Assembly (NCBI RefSeq): GCF_026914265.1
Contig: NC_069133.1
Location: forward strand, 1,784,768-1,848,767
From: Mya arenaria
Taxonomy: Eukaryota; Mollusca; Bivalvia; Myida; Myidae
Direction of reading: 5' to 3'
Length of the DNA: 64,000 nt
Of this stretch, positions 1 to 13,925 are shown piece by piece. The stretch's first letter is position 1. Each line of letters starts with the position of its first letter. A model generated the notes under the pieces. The model was not told where the DNA came from, did no database searches, and worked only from the letters and a program-made list of their open reading frames with translations. The position numbers were made by a program, and so were the translations under genes.

Positions 1-2036
1 TTGTCTGGTGGAATATAGACATTCAACCTATGGGCCCATGAGTCATATACGTGTAGGCACTTGTGTGGTGGAATATAGACATTCAACCTATGGGCCCATG
101 AGTCATATACGTGTAGGCACTTGTGTGGTGGAATATAGACATTCAACCTATGGGCCCATGAGTCATATACTTGTAGGCACTTGTGTGGTGGAATATAGAC
201 ATTCAACCTATGGGCCCATGAGTCATATACATGTAGGCACTTGTGTGGTGGAATATAGACATTCAACCTATGGGCCCATGAGTCATAACATGTAGGCACT
301 TGTGTGGTGGAATATAGACATTCAACCTATGGGCCCATGAGTCATAACATGTAGGCACTTGTGTGGTGGAATATAGACATTCAACCTATGGGCCCATGAG
401 TCATATACGTGTAGGCACTTGTGTGGTGGAATATAGACATTCAACCTATGGGCCCATGAGTCATATACGTGTAGGCACTTGTGTGGTGGAATATAGACAT
501 TCAACCTATGGGCCCATGAGTCATATACTTGTAGGCACTTGTGTGGTGGAATATAGACATTCAACCTATGGGCCCATGAGTCATATACTTGTAGGCACTT
601 GTGTGGTGGAATATAGACATTCAACCTATGGGCCCATGAGTCATATACATGTAGGCACTTGTGTGGTGGAATATAGACATTCAACCTATGGGCCCATGAG
701 TCATAACATATATCACTTGTGTGGTGGAATATAGACATTCAACCTATGGGCCCATGAGTCATATACATGTAGGCACTTGTGTGGTGGAATATAGACATTC
801 AACCTATGGGCCCATGAGTCATAACATGTAGGCACTTGTGTGGTGGAATATAGACATTCAACCTATGGGCCCATGAGTCATATACGTGTAGGCACTTGTG
901 TGGTGGAATATAGACATTCAACCTATGGGTCCATGAGTCATAACATGTAGGCACTTGTGTGGTGGAATATAGACATTCAACCTATGGGTCCATGAGTCAT
1001 ATACATTGTAGGCACTTGTGTGGTGGAATATAGACATTCAACCTATGGGTCCATGAGTCATATACGTGTAGGCACTTGTGTGGTGGAATATAGACATTCA
1101 ACCTATGGGCCCATGAGTCATATACATTGTAGGCACTTGTGTGGTGGAATAAAGACATTCAACCTATGGGCCCATGAGTCATATACATTGTAGGCACTTG
1201 TGTGGTGGAATAAAGACATTCAACCTATGGGCCCATGAATCATATACATGTAGGCACTTGTGTGGTGGAGCAGAATTTCAACATAAGGAGTTGTGAGTCC
1301 TATAGGCACTTGTTTGGTGGAGCAGAATTTCACCATAAGGAGTTGTGAGTCCTATAGGCTATTGTTTGGTGGAATAAAGACTTTTAAACTATGGGCTCAA
1401 GAGTCCTAAACGCACTTGTTGTGTGTTATTAGGACTTTCAACCTATGGGCTAAAGAGTCCTATAGGCACTTGTTGGGTGTTATAAAGACTTTCAACCTAT
1501 GGGCTCAAGAGTCCTATAGGCACTTGTTGGGTGGTATTAAGACTTTAACCTATGGGCTCAAGAGTCCTATAGGCTATCGTTTTGTGGAATAAAGACTTTC
1601 AACCTATGGGCTCAAGAGTCCTATAGGCACTTGTTGGGCAGTATTAAGACTTTCAACCTATGGGCTAAAGAGTCCTATAGGCACTTGTTGGGTGTTATAA
1701 AGACTTTCAACCTATGGGCTCAAGAGTCCTATAGGCACTTGTTTGTTGGAATAAAGACTTTCAACCTATTGGCTCAAGAGTCCTATAGGCACTTGTTGGG
1801 TGGTATTAAGACTTTAACCTATGGGTTCAAGAGTCCTATAGGCTATTGTTTGGTGGAATAAAGACTTTCAACCTATGGGCTCAAGAGTCCTATAGGCACT
1901 TGTTGGGTGTTATAAAGACTTTCAACATATGATCTCAAGAGTCCTATAGGCACTTGTTGGGCAGTATTAAGACTTTCAACCTATGGGCTCAAGAGTCCTA
2001 TAGGCACTTGTTGGGTGGTATAAAGACTTTCAACAG
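1..2036. repeat. Minisatellite block of two related unit families (about 60 bp, then about 54 bp)
   Basis: From 1 to about 1262 there are some 21 head-to-tail copies of a 59-61 bp unit containing the palindrome ATGGGCCCAT. Two shorter variant units follow at about 1263-1365 (with GGAGCAGAATTTCA). From about 1366 to 2036 a related 53-56 bp unit repeats, marked by GACTTTCAACCTATGGGCTC. The array starts before the window edge. Because 60 is a multiple of three, both strands read through as long repetitive ORFs; these are by-products of the period and are not called as genes. Confidence 0.97.
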
Positions 2037-3898
2037 GCTAATGAAACCTGAAGGCACTGGTTTGCTGACTTTCCTAAAGGCACTTTCAACCTATAAACTC
2101 AGGAGTCATATAGATACATGTTTGTTGATGAAAAGCGTTCAAACTGCAGGATGTTATGTCCTATGAACACATGTCTGGTGAAACCAAGCTATGTAGGCAA
2201 CATAAATACCCAATGTATGTTTTCTGGTAAGAAAAAAACAAAACAATCTAAACTAAATAATTTATATACAAATGCTTATTTACAAATAATTGCTTTGTAT
2301 ATACATTTCAAATCAATAATTACAAAATCAATAAAAAAACAAATGTAAAACAAGCGCTGTGTGTCACAAAGAAATAAATAATGAAATGTAAAATGAATAT
2401 GGTAAAAATTGATATGATCATATCATTTGTAGTCAGATTCATCCGGGGATAAGTGTCTTGATGTAAAAGTATAATATACTGACTTAGTATAATATTAATG
2501 AAATCAACTTTGTAAGCAATTAGACTAGAACATACTCTGAAATCAAATTTGTAGTATTTATATCATGTAAATACAAATATTTGAAAGTTGTAAATCATTG
2601 TAATAAGATTTCATTTGAAGCTTCAGTTTTAGTCCATAAGCAAGCAGCTGCCTCATCAGTGTTCTGAAAATAAGCAAACATAATTGACAGATGATCTTAT
2701 AAATGAGCTAGACATAATTAGAGCCAGAGCTTGCACTTGAAACATACGTGAATAATTATCTTGAATGTTTTTGAGTAATGGTCATGGAATGCTTTCACAA
2801 CATATTTCACCGTTCTTGTCCACAGAAGTATCAAATTATCTGCAAAGTGATGATAATTTCCATCATCATCATTTAAGATGATACCAACGCTATGACTATA
2901 TAATGATTTTCTGTTAAGACCAGACAACCTAACAATGGAACTGTAAAACTTGTATAATGTGCTAAATACTGCACATAAATAATGTTGTTTCTGTGCCCAA
3001 AGTCAATTTTTAATAAAACATTATCCTTGAAAACACCTCAAAGAGTTCATTCCCCATAACTGTCTATCAATTTTATAGTCAATGAAAATTACTCATATTT
3101 TACTTTTATGATTACGAATAATCTAAAGATCATTTTAAGATGTTAATTGAAATAATCAAAACTGATGGCCAGTTGTGTCATTTATGAATTAACTACATGC
3201 TATTTTGTACCATTACATCCTACACTGTTGATGAAATTTTGAAACTTGTTGGTTTAATGCCAAAGAAAACATTAACATTGTTCTTTAACATACATTGAAA
3301 ATAAATTGTATTAATGCAGAGTTGCAATTTGCACATGGTTGAAAACCCAGAATGCACCCTATAACATGAGATAACTATTTTGTATTTACCTTTTTCGTAG
3401 CACTTTCATACTATATCTGTTTGATCTTGCAAAAGAGTTCTGTAAAAAGAGACAAAAAACACATATTAATAAAGAATATTAAATGCTATGTAAATGTCTA
3501 CGCCCTATTGCACTTCTAAAAGATAACCATTGTTTAAACCCCTGTATGAAACGGAATGAAACTGTGAACTACATACTAGTAAGAACATAACAATCCTCAC
3601 TAAAATCACTGGGCTTATCAATAATAATCCTAATCATTTTTATTAAAATTTGTTTCATAGAAATGTCAGTATTAATGTTTAGATATAATACAACAGGAAA
3701 AACTTGTTTTTTTGGTGATGAGGAATCTGGAGTATTTAGAAGAAAAAACCCTGACCAGCTTGATGACAACCATAAAACAAATGACTCTTCACTTAATGTT
3801 AAGGTTCCTGTTTCATCCTTAGTGTCATAGCGTTATTATTTCTTATATTTTCAGTATATATTTGTGTGACTTGTTGACATACCTACGCTACATTACAC
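2037..3898. other. AT-rich interval, including the 3' flank of the SLC9B-like gene
   Basis: No gene-like ORF, RNA gene or clear repeat was recognised. The part next to 3899 must hold the 3' UTR of the minus-strand antiporter gene. A minus-strand AATAAA hexamer lies at 3639-3644 and is a possible poly(A) signal, but such hexamers are common in DNA this AT-rich. Confidence 0.5.
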
Positions 3899-6800
3899 TC
3901 ACCCTTTCTCTTCATTATCAGTCCCTTCCTCTACCTCCTCTGCCACATACTCCAGGCTCTGCTCTCTCTCAGTGTGGTGCAGAAGTATGGGGCCGGTAAT
4001 CGCAATGATGGCGGCCCCGATGGGAGCAGTGATCACAATACTGAGGACCGCAAGGGTGAGAATCTCCTTCCCATAAGCGACACCCTCACTGTCTCCCATC
4101 TCCATAGCCTTGTCCATAGCAAGGGCACCAATGGCCGCCTAGAATTCAGTGGTTTAAGGTGTTTACACAAATTGCAAGCAATCTGCTTTATACAATAACA
4201 GACTATACACTATCCCCTGTGTAAAATCTATCCTAACATATTTTTATACTAACATGTGATGATTTCTCCAACTGCAAATTATTACCAGGTAGTACAGATT
4301 TTAAAGTTGTGACAGAGATCGGCATTTATGACCAATATCATAATTTCATATACATTTTAGCATATTTACAGTAAAATATTTCTGTCACTACCTTAGTTTG
4401 CAAATGTCTTCAAAGAAAAAAAAAACAGCAAATAAAAGTGTGTACATGTGTGAAGAATCAACTTGTTTTTGCAACAAAGCTACATGTACTCTTCATGCTT
4501 CATCTATACCTGTACAGTAGCTTTTGGTAACCAAGCAAATGGAATGAAGAGTCGCTCCTTAAGGTTAAGATCTGTGCCGAATACTGAGAAAAACGAGACG
4601 ATCAGTCGAATCACCATACCAATACCCAGCACACCGATACCTTTACCTGGAACAGCCAAAAGTAGTGTAATGAGGAGTAAATCAAATTGCTTCAACTACT
4701 ATTTGCATGTTAAAGTGAGTTGCTAGTAAAATTATTGAAAGAAACTTAAAATAAGACATGCCATGGAAGACAATGAAACCTTGCTGAACATTAAGATAGA
4801 TAATTTTAATTTTAAGGTCTTTTCTCTTGATAGTTTGGTTTTGGCCATTCTCAGGAGGTCCAAATAAATGACCAATTTGTGGAAATTAAGCCCTATTTAA
4901 TTGGAACAACCGAGTCATTTAAATTTATTTGCACATGTAAGAGTATCTATTTAAACTTGAAATAACAGGTAAAACAGATGGTTGAAATGTATATACTGCC
5001 TACCAACAGATCCTGCGTCTATCTTGGAGATGTCTACAGCTGAACCTATCAACCCAAACAACAGGGGCTGGAAAATCATCCACAGTATGGCCACTATCTG
5101 AGTCATAGGTTCCTTCTGTAAAGATCGGAAATACATGAAGTACATTATATTTTAAAAACTTTGTGCTCAATGGAGTCATTAGGATAACAGATTTTAGCAA
5201 TATATGTATCTCCTCTAAATACTGAAGATCATTTACATTTTGAAAGAGCTTAAATTTCGCAATATTCAAAAAATTGATGTGCACACAAATTTAAAACGAA
5301 ATATTGAATTAACGTTCAACAAAGGCACTGTGAAACCTCCATAGTAAAGCTATGTTCATATTGAAAAGAAAGTCTACTAGTATATGGGTTCATAGAATAA
5401 AGTCAATGAAGCATTTAAACTATAATATACAACAACAAATGTAGAATTTTAATTAAACAACTTCATAAATACACAATTAATGGATATTTTTCCTTTAATA
5501 TTAAAACGTTGACCTTAGCTCACACAGCAGTAATAGCAAATTGACATTGCAGCATCAACAATACTTTTTTATTGTCCTTGTGAACAAGTCTAATTGTATT
5601 CTTTTACGTGAACAAAGACATTTATGCGTTTGTATCACATGGTAACAATAAGGGCCTTTTAGAATACATTAACTAACATTAACACAGTCAACAGGATGAA
5701 AACACACAGAAATGTCAACAACAGGCTATAAAAATAATGTTTCATTATCAACTAACATTCTACAATGGATCACATTTTCTAACAATAATAGGAACTGTAA
5801 TGTATCTTATGATGATCCATTAATTCTTCTCCTCTCTCAAAATTCTATAGTGAAGCAACTAATCGAATGATAAGTGAGAGCCATTTTTATACACCTTTAT
5901 AGAAGGTAATAATACTATAATGTACTATGGTATTGTTAAAAAGCAGTTATCATAGCAGGGGATAAGCAAGATAAAATTCCACCATTGTTGAAATAAGAAA
6001 TACAAACATTTTGACCAAACATATAGATATAATGTACCAGTACTACAAAATCACAAAATCTTTTAGACAATTGTGTTCAAACCAGATAATTAACCATAGT
6101 GATATGGTACAACACTTCAGTAGAATTTCTTACAATTTCCTAATAGGTTATAAGAACCAAACTCATTAACATTTCAGAATGATATTACCCACAAAAAATT
6201 CAATATTTGAACCAAGATTTAATTTCAAGAGAGCACAACACTCATCAGTTCATCTCAGTAAACAAAGGGACATAAGTCAAAACATTGTTTAGCTAGAGTT
6301 ATGGGTTTGGCTCAATATAAGAACATTGTTGTCTTTATCATGTAAACCAAGTCCCTTGTAAATATCTTTTGCTGTTTTGTAGTTATGCCCAACATGAAAG
6401 TTTCCACACAATGCCAATAGGCATGCCTGGATTTTTTCTTTGAAAAACAGACAAGCTAAAACACAGATCAACAATAAACGTAAAACACGCTGACCAATGA
6501 CCACTCCCCTACCTACCCCTCCATTGCTTGACCAGTCCTCCTTCTTCCACCTGAAGCCGGCTACGAAGGCGAGGGTGAGACATCCCAGTGGTCCCGCCCC
6601 CGGGAACTCCATCTTACTGCTACCGAATGTTGACATCAGCCCCAACCCAAACAGCAGGAATGTGCGGTATAGGATAACATGGCGCTGGAGAGCATATACA
6701 CATACACATGTACTACACATATAAACAACACATATATATCCAACATGTTTACCATGTTTGCTTTTTAATAGTAGATAGCATGATGTCAAGCCATGAAAGT

Positions 6801-9731
6801 TTAGCGAAAAAAGATCAACTTGATCAGCAAATTATAGAACATAGGACATGCCAGACTATTTCTTTTGCAATGAACTTTCATTGACAAATACTTTTTTGAA
6901 GCGTTAATATCCGGGACAGTTTGCACTTTGACAGGACAATATGAATTAGGCAATTTCCTAGATCACAAGGTTTACAATTATTTGCTTTAATTTTTTGTCT
7001 TTAGATCAATTTATATAATGTTCATAAAGTGGCACTAACTGGTATGAGCGTGGAGTGGATTGGAAAATGTTCTGCAACTTACACTAGCCCTGTTGGGAAT
7101 GTACCAGATGATGAGCCCGCCCAAAATGCCGTACAAGACACCCACAATAGCCTCCAAAGGACCCTTTAATATGGACAGGGCTAAATCTCCTGTAAATAGG
7201 ATCATTTCAACATGAGCCTTTTGATAGGAGTCTGAGTCAACCAGAGTGAAGACCTGTACACCTTTATATGAGTCGCGTCGCGCGATTTTGGGCCTTTGGA
7301 CATATATTTGCTATTACAATGTTTTACGGTATTTGAATGAAATGATATTTCAGGAATATATTTTGAAATTTTCATAATGATATCACTTAAATTGCGTAAG
7401 ATACGTGCTTACTAATGACATCGTTACCAAAGCACATTATTCAAATGAAGTGCAAACTTAATGTATCAATATTACAACTAGCTTATAATTTAGATTATTT
7501 TCTTATCACAGAATCTTCAAGGACCATTAATTAAGATAAAAATAATGAATCATTTTTGTATTATTAATACATTTGGCCATTTTAAACACAGACTATTATT
7601 CCGGTCAAAATATGTCAGGACGAAATCCATGGTTGCTATGGAAACATGAGTAAACCAATGGTCATAAATTATCGAGAAAATGATGCACCAATGACAAATC
7701 TTAAAAATACAGAAGTTTGGAAGAAATTGATTTACATAGAAAAAATCATTATTTTTGGCATTTTTTACTAATGATTATTTCATTTGTAATCATTATGTCC
7801 GAAGGCCCAAAATCGCGCGATGCGGCTCATATTAGAGTAAAATTATTACAAAAGTGTATTTAAAAATTTGAAAGGCAACAGAAAAATTAACCAAAGAGTT
7901 CAGTTTAAAAAAATACTTATGCAAATTGTCACCAAACTAAAAAGCTTTAGATGTTTATGTATTTAACTAATAACAGATTTTATTAACATACCTTCTGAGA
8001 AGGCGATACCCAGACAGACACCAAAGCCAGTGATGGCAAGGACATCGTCAATACTGGCAGCCGCGATTACCAAGGTTGGGATTCCCTTGTTGATTCCGTA
8101 GCCTCGATCTGACAGGTTGAGCAGGGAGGGGACAACCACGGCTGGGGAAACTGCTGCCAGCACAAACCTGGACAGAGAAATAAAGTCAGTCATGCTATGT
8201 GAGCTTTGAAGTTTTGTTGACAGAAGAATAATCGGATACAGAAAATGTATTCAGAATTTTATGTTGCACATTTCTTGATTTTGAGTACATAATTACATCT
8301 GAGATGTAATGAAATAAATAGGGCCTCTTTACATACAAACTATATATTTATAAAATAAACTGTAAATATAACAGCTGGATACCTAAGAAATCAAATTCAT
8401 ATAAAAAAAGAAGCATCAACAGGGTCATTGACCAATTCTTATCTATATGATATACATCTACCTAAAGTTAATCATTTCACTACCAAACGTCACCATTAAA
8501 AAAAAAGTCTCTTAGATGCCTTACCCGAGCATAAAGCACCAGATCCAGGGCAGCCCAAGAAGGAAGTGAGCTGCCACTGCCTCAGCAACACACTCCATCA
8601 GACACGGGGAGAACGCCAGACGGACAACCGCAAATGACAGCTTCCGGAGGGCCGCAGGATCCAGCCCTAGACCAGCCCGAATCAAGATCACCGTAAGGGC
8701 TATCTGCCTGAGATAAGGAGGAGGTTTCTTCATTACTTGTACATATATCATAAACGCTCATTCAATCTTGGATGAAGTATCAATATTTTTAATCTTATGT
8801 TTGTATTTTTCCATGTACACATAATTCTTTATGTTTATAATTAATTTTTAAATTACTTGAATACTTTTATAATACTTTATTCATGTTGAATATTTTAATT
8901 GAATTGATTATATAATGCATTTGTTCTGAATGTTGAATCAAATATTAGCTCATTTACCTCAGAGCAGATGACCAGCCACTGTCAAGGTTATTGCCAACTA
9001 TGTCTATTTTTGGAACATTTCTTAACAGACAGCCAACAATTAACATTCCTGAAATGTGAACAAATATTTTATTAGAGCAATTAATTTACAGTGTCTAAAA
9101 TAGTTGGCTTCTTTCTTGCATTATATACAAACCCAGCAGACATATACAGTCAGACATATTCAGGTATTTTCTCCCAAAGTACTTAATATCAATGTTTTAA
9201 ATTTTGAAAAAAAAATTGGTTGTAGCAAGTTTGAATACCAAACTACAAACAAAGATATCGATTCACCTATCTTCTTCTTATTAAATTAGAAATTATACCA
9301 AGGGGTACTAAGAGATATATACTGTTTATGCTGAACTTACCTAGCAAGGGTGGGAGTCTGATGAATGTAACAAGATATCCTCCAATTACACAGAAGAAGA
9401 AGAGGATCACAAGGGAGAAGAAATTCCCTCCCGGCAGGCCCTGGGGTCCAGTTAATGAAATCAGCACCGCCCATGATACCCCAAACATCAGTACAAACAT
9501 GAGATATTTGGCCAGTTTCCCGTGGGGCGGGCAGCGTAGGCTGTACGAGATCATCTGTGGAATACTTGGCTCATGAGGTAGAGGGTTGTATCTGGTTGTA
9601 CATGGCCGTGTGCACGAGTGGAGACACTGCCGTAGGGCCATACAGCATTTGGCAGGAGGGCCATTGCCTTTACCCCCTGGTTCCTCCGCACCATCAGCTG
9701 TGTGATTCTGCTCCGGATTATCTTCTGACAT
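3899..9731 (-). CDS. SLC9B2-like: Sodium/hydrogen exchanger 9B (NHA/SLC9B) family protein, 9 coding exons
   Basis: Coding exons on the minus strand are 9341-9731, 8958-9048, 8525-8707, 7992-8167, 7083-7189, 6517-6684, 5004-5115, 4510-4646 and 3899-4138. All introns are GT-AG, the phases close exactly, and the product is 534 aa (human SLC9B2 is about 537 aa). A hydrophilic N-terminus of about 80 residues is followed by many hydrophobic segments. The adjacent aspartates expected in the ion-binding site of CPA2-type antiporters are at residues 262-263 (context AASIDDVLAITGFG). LPKATVQAAIG in the last two exons is a strong family signature, and MVIRL carries a membrane arginine. The family exchanges Na+ or Li+ for H+ across plasma, endolysosomal or mitochondrial membranes. 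B1 versus B2 orthology cannot be settled here. Non-coding 5' exons and the promoter were not identified. One intron holds a MITE. Confidence 0.95.
7266..7832. mobile_element. MITE with about 40-bp terminal inverted repeats, in an SLC9B-like intron
   Basis: The left end (7266-7305) and the reverse complement of the right end (7793-7832) match over about 40 bp with a few mismatches. Both contain CGCGCGATTTTGGGCC. The roughly 570-bp body is AT-rich and has no ORF, so this is a non-autonomous DNA element. It lies in the intron between exons 7083-7189 and 7992-8167. Its CpG-rich ends stand out from the surrounding AT-rich sequence. The superfamily was not determined. Confidence 0.85.
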
Positions 9732-11749
9732 ATTCGCTTAGTTTAGGCTGGCCTTAAAATAAAATGCAATGAAATAGGAAAATCTCAATGAATCAAGAAA
9801 ATAATAAATCAAAGAAATTCATCAAATAAATGTAATACTGTGTTATATTGGTGTTTCTAAACTGTTTGTGTTTACCAAAGTTTGTCAATAATGACATGAG
9901 ATTGACAGTAAATGATTTAAATGGTATTGCTGCTAAACAGTTGATACAATTTATTTCCAAAACCCCAAAACAAATTTTCGATAAATGTTAGTCTTCATTA
10001 CTTAATTATTCACTTTTTTTCAAATATTATAAAAAATCATACCTTTATTGCTAACAATGATTTATTTGATTTGACAGTCAATTAAAATCCCCAAAACATT
10101 TTAACTCGAAGATTTAAATTAATTTAAGATTCTATTAATTTATTAAGTTAATATCTATGGTTACTATTAAAGTATTATTTGAAATTATATTGAGTACTAT
10201 TTGAAATTATCAGATCACTAGTTTCAAAGCCATATAAAATTTGATTCTTAAACTGAGTTGCCTCACTTTCAAAGAATGTTGATAACATGTTGAAATATAG
10301 AAAGAAATGTTATAACCCATGAAGGTCAGAATGATAAATTTCACACAAAATCATGATATCAAGAGCAAGGTTATATTTATAAGATCAGCCATGAACATAT
10401 ACCGGAGAAGTAGAGCTAATATTTAATAGAAAACTAAGTTTGACTTACTTTTTTATTTTCTATTTATCCATTAATCAATCCATGTAACTCTAAATGAGAT
10501 TAAGTTCTACCTTCTTGCATAAAAAACATGCAAAAAAGATAGATACCAGAACAGAATAAACATCCTTTAAAATAAGAAGATTTATTGTCAAATGTCATAA
10601 CTTATTACCACAATGAAATTAATTAAGCGTTGTAAAAATATCCGTGACTGAATATATTTTAATGTTGCTAATGGTTCCTTCTGGCTTTAACCCAATGAAA
10701 TAACAGCGAGGTATTTACATTAATAAGTTTTTATGTAAACAAATGCAAGCAATTCATGATATTAACATAATTATTTATTGCAAAAAACTAAACTTTGTCA
10801 ATAAAAAATAATCAACTAAATTCTTTAAATTAATAACCATCTATAATTTAAAGAATAAATGATTACCAGATGATCAGCACAACACCGCCTTTACTCAGCG
10901 TACTCTGGTATCAGAAATGAACCGATCTGTGCTTTCATAAAGTAGTTGATCCATTTATTGTTTTTGATGACACATTGACACTACAGAAAATAATAACATC
11001 TTTTTTCCACATTAATTAGACAGTAAGAAGGATTTTCGTTACAACCTGTCGAGGGAAAAGTCCCTTCTGGCCAAGTTGATTTTTCACTATTGATAACAAT
11101 GCTCATATTGAAAGGAAACATGTCAATTATGCTAATGAAACTGAGATTCACATAGATGAACTGTCTGAAAAACAATAAAAAATCTTATGATGTATGATAA
11201 TTAAGATTTAAGTATGCTAACAAATGCACCTCCTATGTGCAAGGACTTGACACGTATCTAACTGTAGTGTTTAAGCTCATGCCTCCGCTAATATTTTGGA
11301 ATTGCCGGATTAATTCAGATAAAATCATTTAATAGGTGTCTGACATAAAACAATAATTGCCAAATTTTTAATTAAGTATTAAATGGGCAATTTAGCAGTG
11401 CATGCATGCATGCTAGCTAGTATAGCACCATTCGCACCCACAATATGCAAGTTTTATTTATAATTGCTTTACTTGACAAATAATCTGGCAGCTGGATGCA
11501 ATAACTATTACTTGGTAAGCTTTTTAAGTATTAAGTTTTACAAGGCATTAATATCTAGTCAGTTAAAAACAGAGGTATTTTTTCATTACTTCAAGAAAGT
11601 AATGAGTTTATAATGGAAAATTGTTTTCTCAAAATATGAAAATAATTATGGTTCTGCATCTATAGAAAACACTATTAACATGTGTTGACATAAAGACAAA
11701 CTATATCAGAATAAAAGATGAGCAAATCTCATAATTATAATGCTTATAA
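9732..11749. other. AT-rich sequence upstream of the SLC9B-like start codon
   Basis: No further coding exon was recognised. The region should include 5' UTR exons or the promoter of the antiporter gene, but no boundary can be placed. A run of overlapping GCATGC motifs followed by GCTAGC lies near 11400-11420. Otherwise the sequence looks like ordinary AT-rich intergenic DNA. Confidence 0.4.
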
Positions 11750-12064
11750 TGCACCAGTCAATTGTAACCACGACCCCCCAGGTCCGGGGAATAGCGGGGA
11801 CTTTGACTAACGGTCCAGCCAAGCCTTGGTAAAATCCCCGCCCTGCAGAGACAAACTGCTGGTAAAATACCCGCAAAATGCCCCCGCACCCCAGGGACCC
11901 TAGGTAAGGCCCACCCCCGCTATTTTTTCGCGAAGACAAACCACCGCATTCACCGGGCACTGCGGGGCCACCTGGAAGGTAAAAACACGGCCCATTTCTC
12001 CGGCTATCACCGGTATACACCCTGACCTAGGGGGGAGGGGCCATGGTTACTATTGACTGGCGCA
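11750..12064. mobile_element. GC-rich MITE with CCAGTCAA termini
   Basis: A roughly 310-bp GC-rich island sits in AT-rich DNA. The left end (CCAGTCAATTGTAACCA, from 11754) is inverted at the right end (TGGTTACTATTGACTGG, ending 12060), followed by matching G/C-rich subterminal runs. The ends may extend to TGC(A/G)CCAGTCAA, with TAA directly outside both ends as a possible target duplication. Open reading through the island on the minus strand reflects base composition, not a gene. I recognise the family as common in bivalve genomes. Confidence 0.85.
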
Positions 12065-13779
12065 TAATGATAGAAAAGCAAATCTCACAATGATTATGCT
12101 CAGAATAATGGCCAAGAAAATTTCATAATAACTATGCTTAGAACAATCTAAGAAAAGTCACATATCACAATGAAACTTTGCACGGAGCGTTGCCCAAAAA
12201 GTGAACTGCTTAGCTTTTTACTACAGAGGCTGAGGACAAGGTCTCAATAAACTCACTGTTATCTGACCTCAGGCAATTGTTAACACGTGATTTTGTCTTG
12301 TAAGCTGACACTGTACGAAGGTTTTTGCATCACTGACATGCAAAACAATAGAAGAAATTCATGTGTTTTCAGTACATTGTTGACTTTACCTATAACCACA
12401 ATATGATAAAGAGGACAATTATTCCTTACCATTTACCATATTTAAAATTAATGATGCTTCTAAGTAATCAGTCATTTATACAGCTTGTTGGTTTACCAAA
12501 CTTTTTAGGTATTTCATTTGATGTTACTGACAGATGAACTCATTATTCATTATTTTATCATTAATATAGTTATTACAATTCATGTATTCATTAGCAATTT
12601 ACTTCCCAGAATATTACGATTATAAAATGGCATGTTTATGTATTGTGTTGAAAGAAATTAAGTCTTACATACATACCATATTTTTTGAGCCCATTCCTTG
12701 GAATTTGTTCAGAAAGACAGGGAGATTTTGATAGAATTCAGTGGAATGTTTAAGCAGGTCTAAGTTGGCGAAATATCAAAATATTTTTAGATGCAAGTAC
12801 AAAAAATGTATTCACATATATTTATTGCTATGAAAACCTTTACCTTTTTGTACATTTGACCAATTGATTTCATAATGGTTACAAATAGACTAACACAACG
12901 ATTACAATTTGACCAAGTTCAAGCGGTTATGAAAGGGAAAGGTTAAGAAATGACCAGATCCCAAAAATTACTTTTCAATAAAAAGCATTGAAAATATGTA
13001 TAAATACAACCGCAGTTTCTGATATTACAGGATCCCAATTGATTTATTTAGAATCACAGGAAATAATATAGCAGTTGTCATTGCTTTATTTTTTTTTATA
13101 TAGATAAAGAAAACAGGAAATAATGCCAACTGAATGAGGTATTAAAATTATGTTAAATTATTTTTGCAAAAAATCCAATCATCATGTGATTCACATGACA
13201 ATCAACATGGAAAAATTAAAATAGATCATTCTTGGCTAATCTAAGAAACAAACAACATAGGTTGATGCCAAAAAAAATATGTTTAACTGATTTGACTTCA
13301 ATGATGAAAAAAAGCATATCATTTGTGAACAGATAAAAAATATAAAAGAAACGTGGGTGTGTTTTAATTGGGGAATTTGTGGCCATGTTGCTTAAAATTA
13401 ACTGAATTTTTGGAAAAGGCTTACACAAATCATACATTTCTTATTTTTTTTTAACATTCAAGTCAAATGAGTTAAACATTTAATACATTAAAATGAACAA
13501 AAATTGACATCAACTTTTTTGTGTGCCTTTAATTATAGTCGTAAATTGAAAAAAAACTGTTTATACCTTTTTTTACTGAAACCTTACCTATTTGATCAGA
13601 TTTTTTTTATGATACACATTAAGTATCACATGAGGCTATTTTAGCATATTCAAAATTTCCCTTACATCTTGCAATGGCTCTAAAAATCATTAGTGACGTA
13701 GCATACATAATGGTTAATTCTTAAGTTTAGATTCATTTATTCAACTAATTAATTAGCTTGATTACGAAGGCAACTATAA
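12065..13779. other. AT-rich intergenic DNA without recognised features
   Basis: Only short ORFs with A/T-driven composition are present. Just outside the preceding MITE, AGCAAATCTCA occurs on both sides (about 11720 and 12077), hinting that the MITE split a small local duplication. Confidence 0.4.
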
Positions 13780-13925
13780 ACTAATGTATTTGAAATCCAT
13801 ATAGTGGCACAATTACTTTCTACCTTTTTATAGTGTCGGACTGCAGAGCAAGAAGTTGTGGGTTCAATCCCCAACAGATGCATATAGCAATTTTTGCAGT
13901 CTGTTACATTTGGCGCCCAACATAA
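13780..13925 (+). mobile_element. tRNA-derived SINE fragment
   Basis: A polymerase III B-box-like motif GGTTCAATCCC lies at 13861-13871, inside a near tRNA T-arm (GTGGGTTCAATCCCC). A plausible A-box-like stretch (TAGTGTCGGACTGC) begins about 30 bp upstream at 13831. The antisense reading contains LLGIEPTTSCSAVRHYK, a translation often seen when tRNA-derived SINEs are read in reverse. The 3' body is short and ill defined. It is not a functional tRNA: the acceptor and anticodon arms do not fold. Confidence 0.6.

Noticed and set aside
8..738. Long ORFs on both strands in the first 740 bp
   Set aside because: They follow from a 60-bp (multiple of three) satellite unit without stops and have identical repeated peptides on both strands.
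11706..12020. 104-codon minus-strand ORF, proline/glycine-rich
   Set aside because: It lies entirely in a GC-rich MITE with clear inverted ends, so its openness reflects base composition.
13831..13905. A tRNA gene
   Set aside because: Only the T-arm/B-box region is tRNA-like. The acceptor and anticodon stems do not form, so a SINE is the better call.
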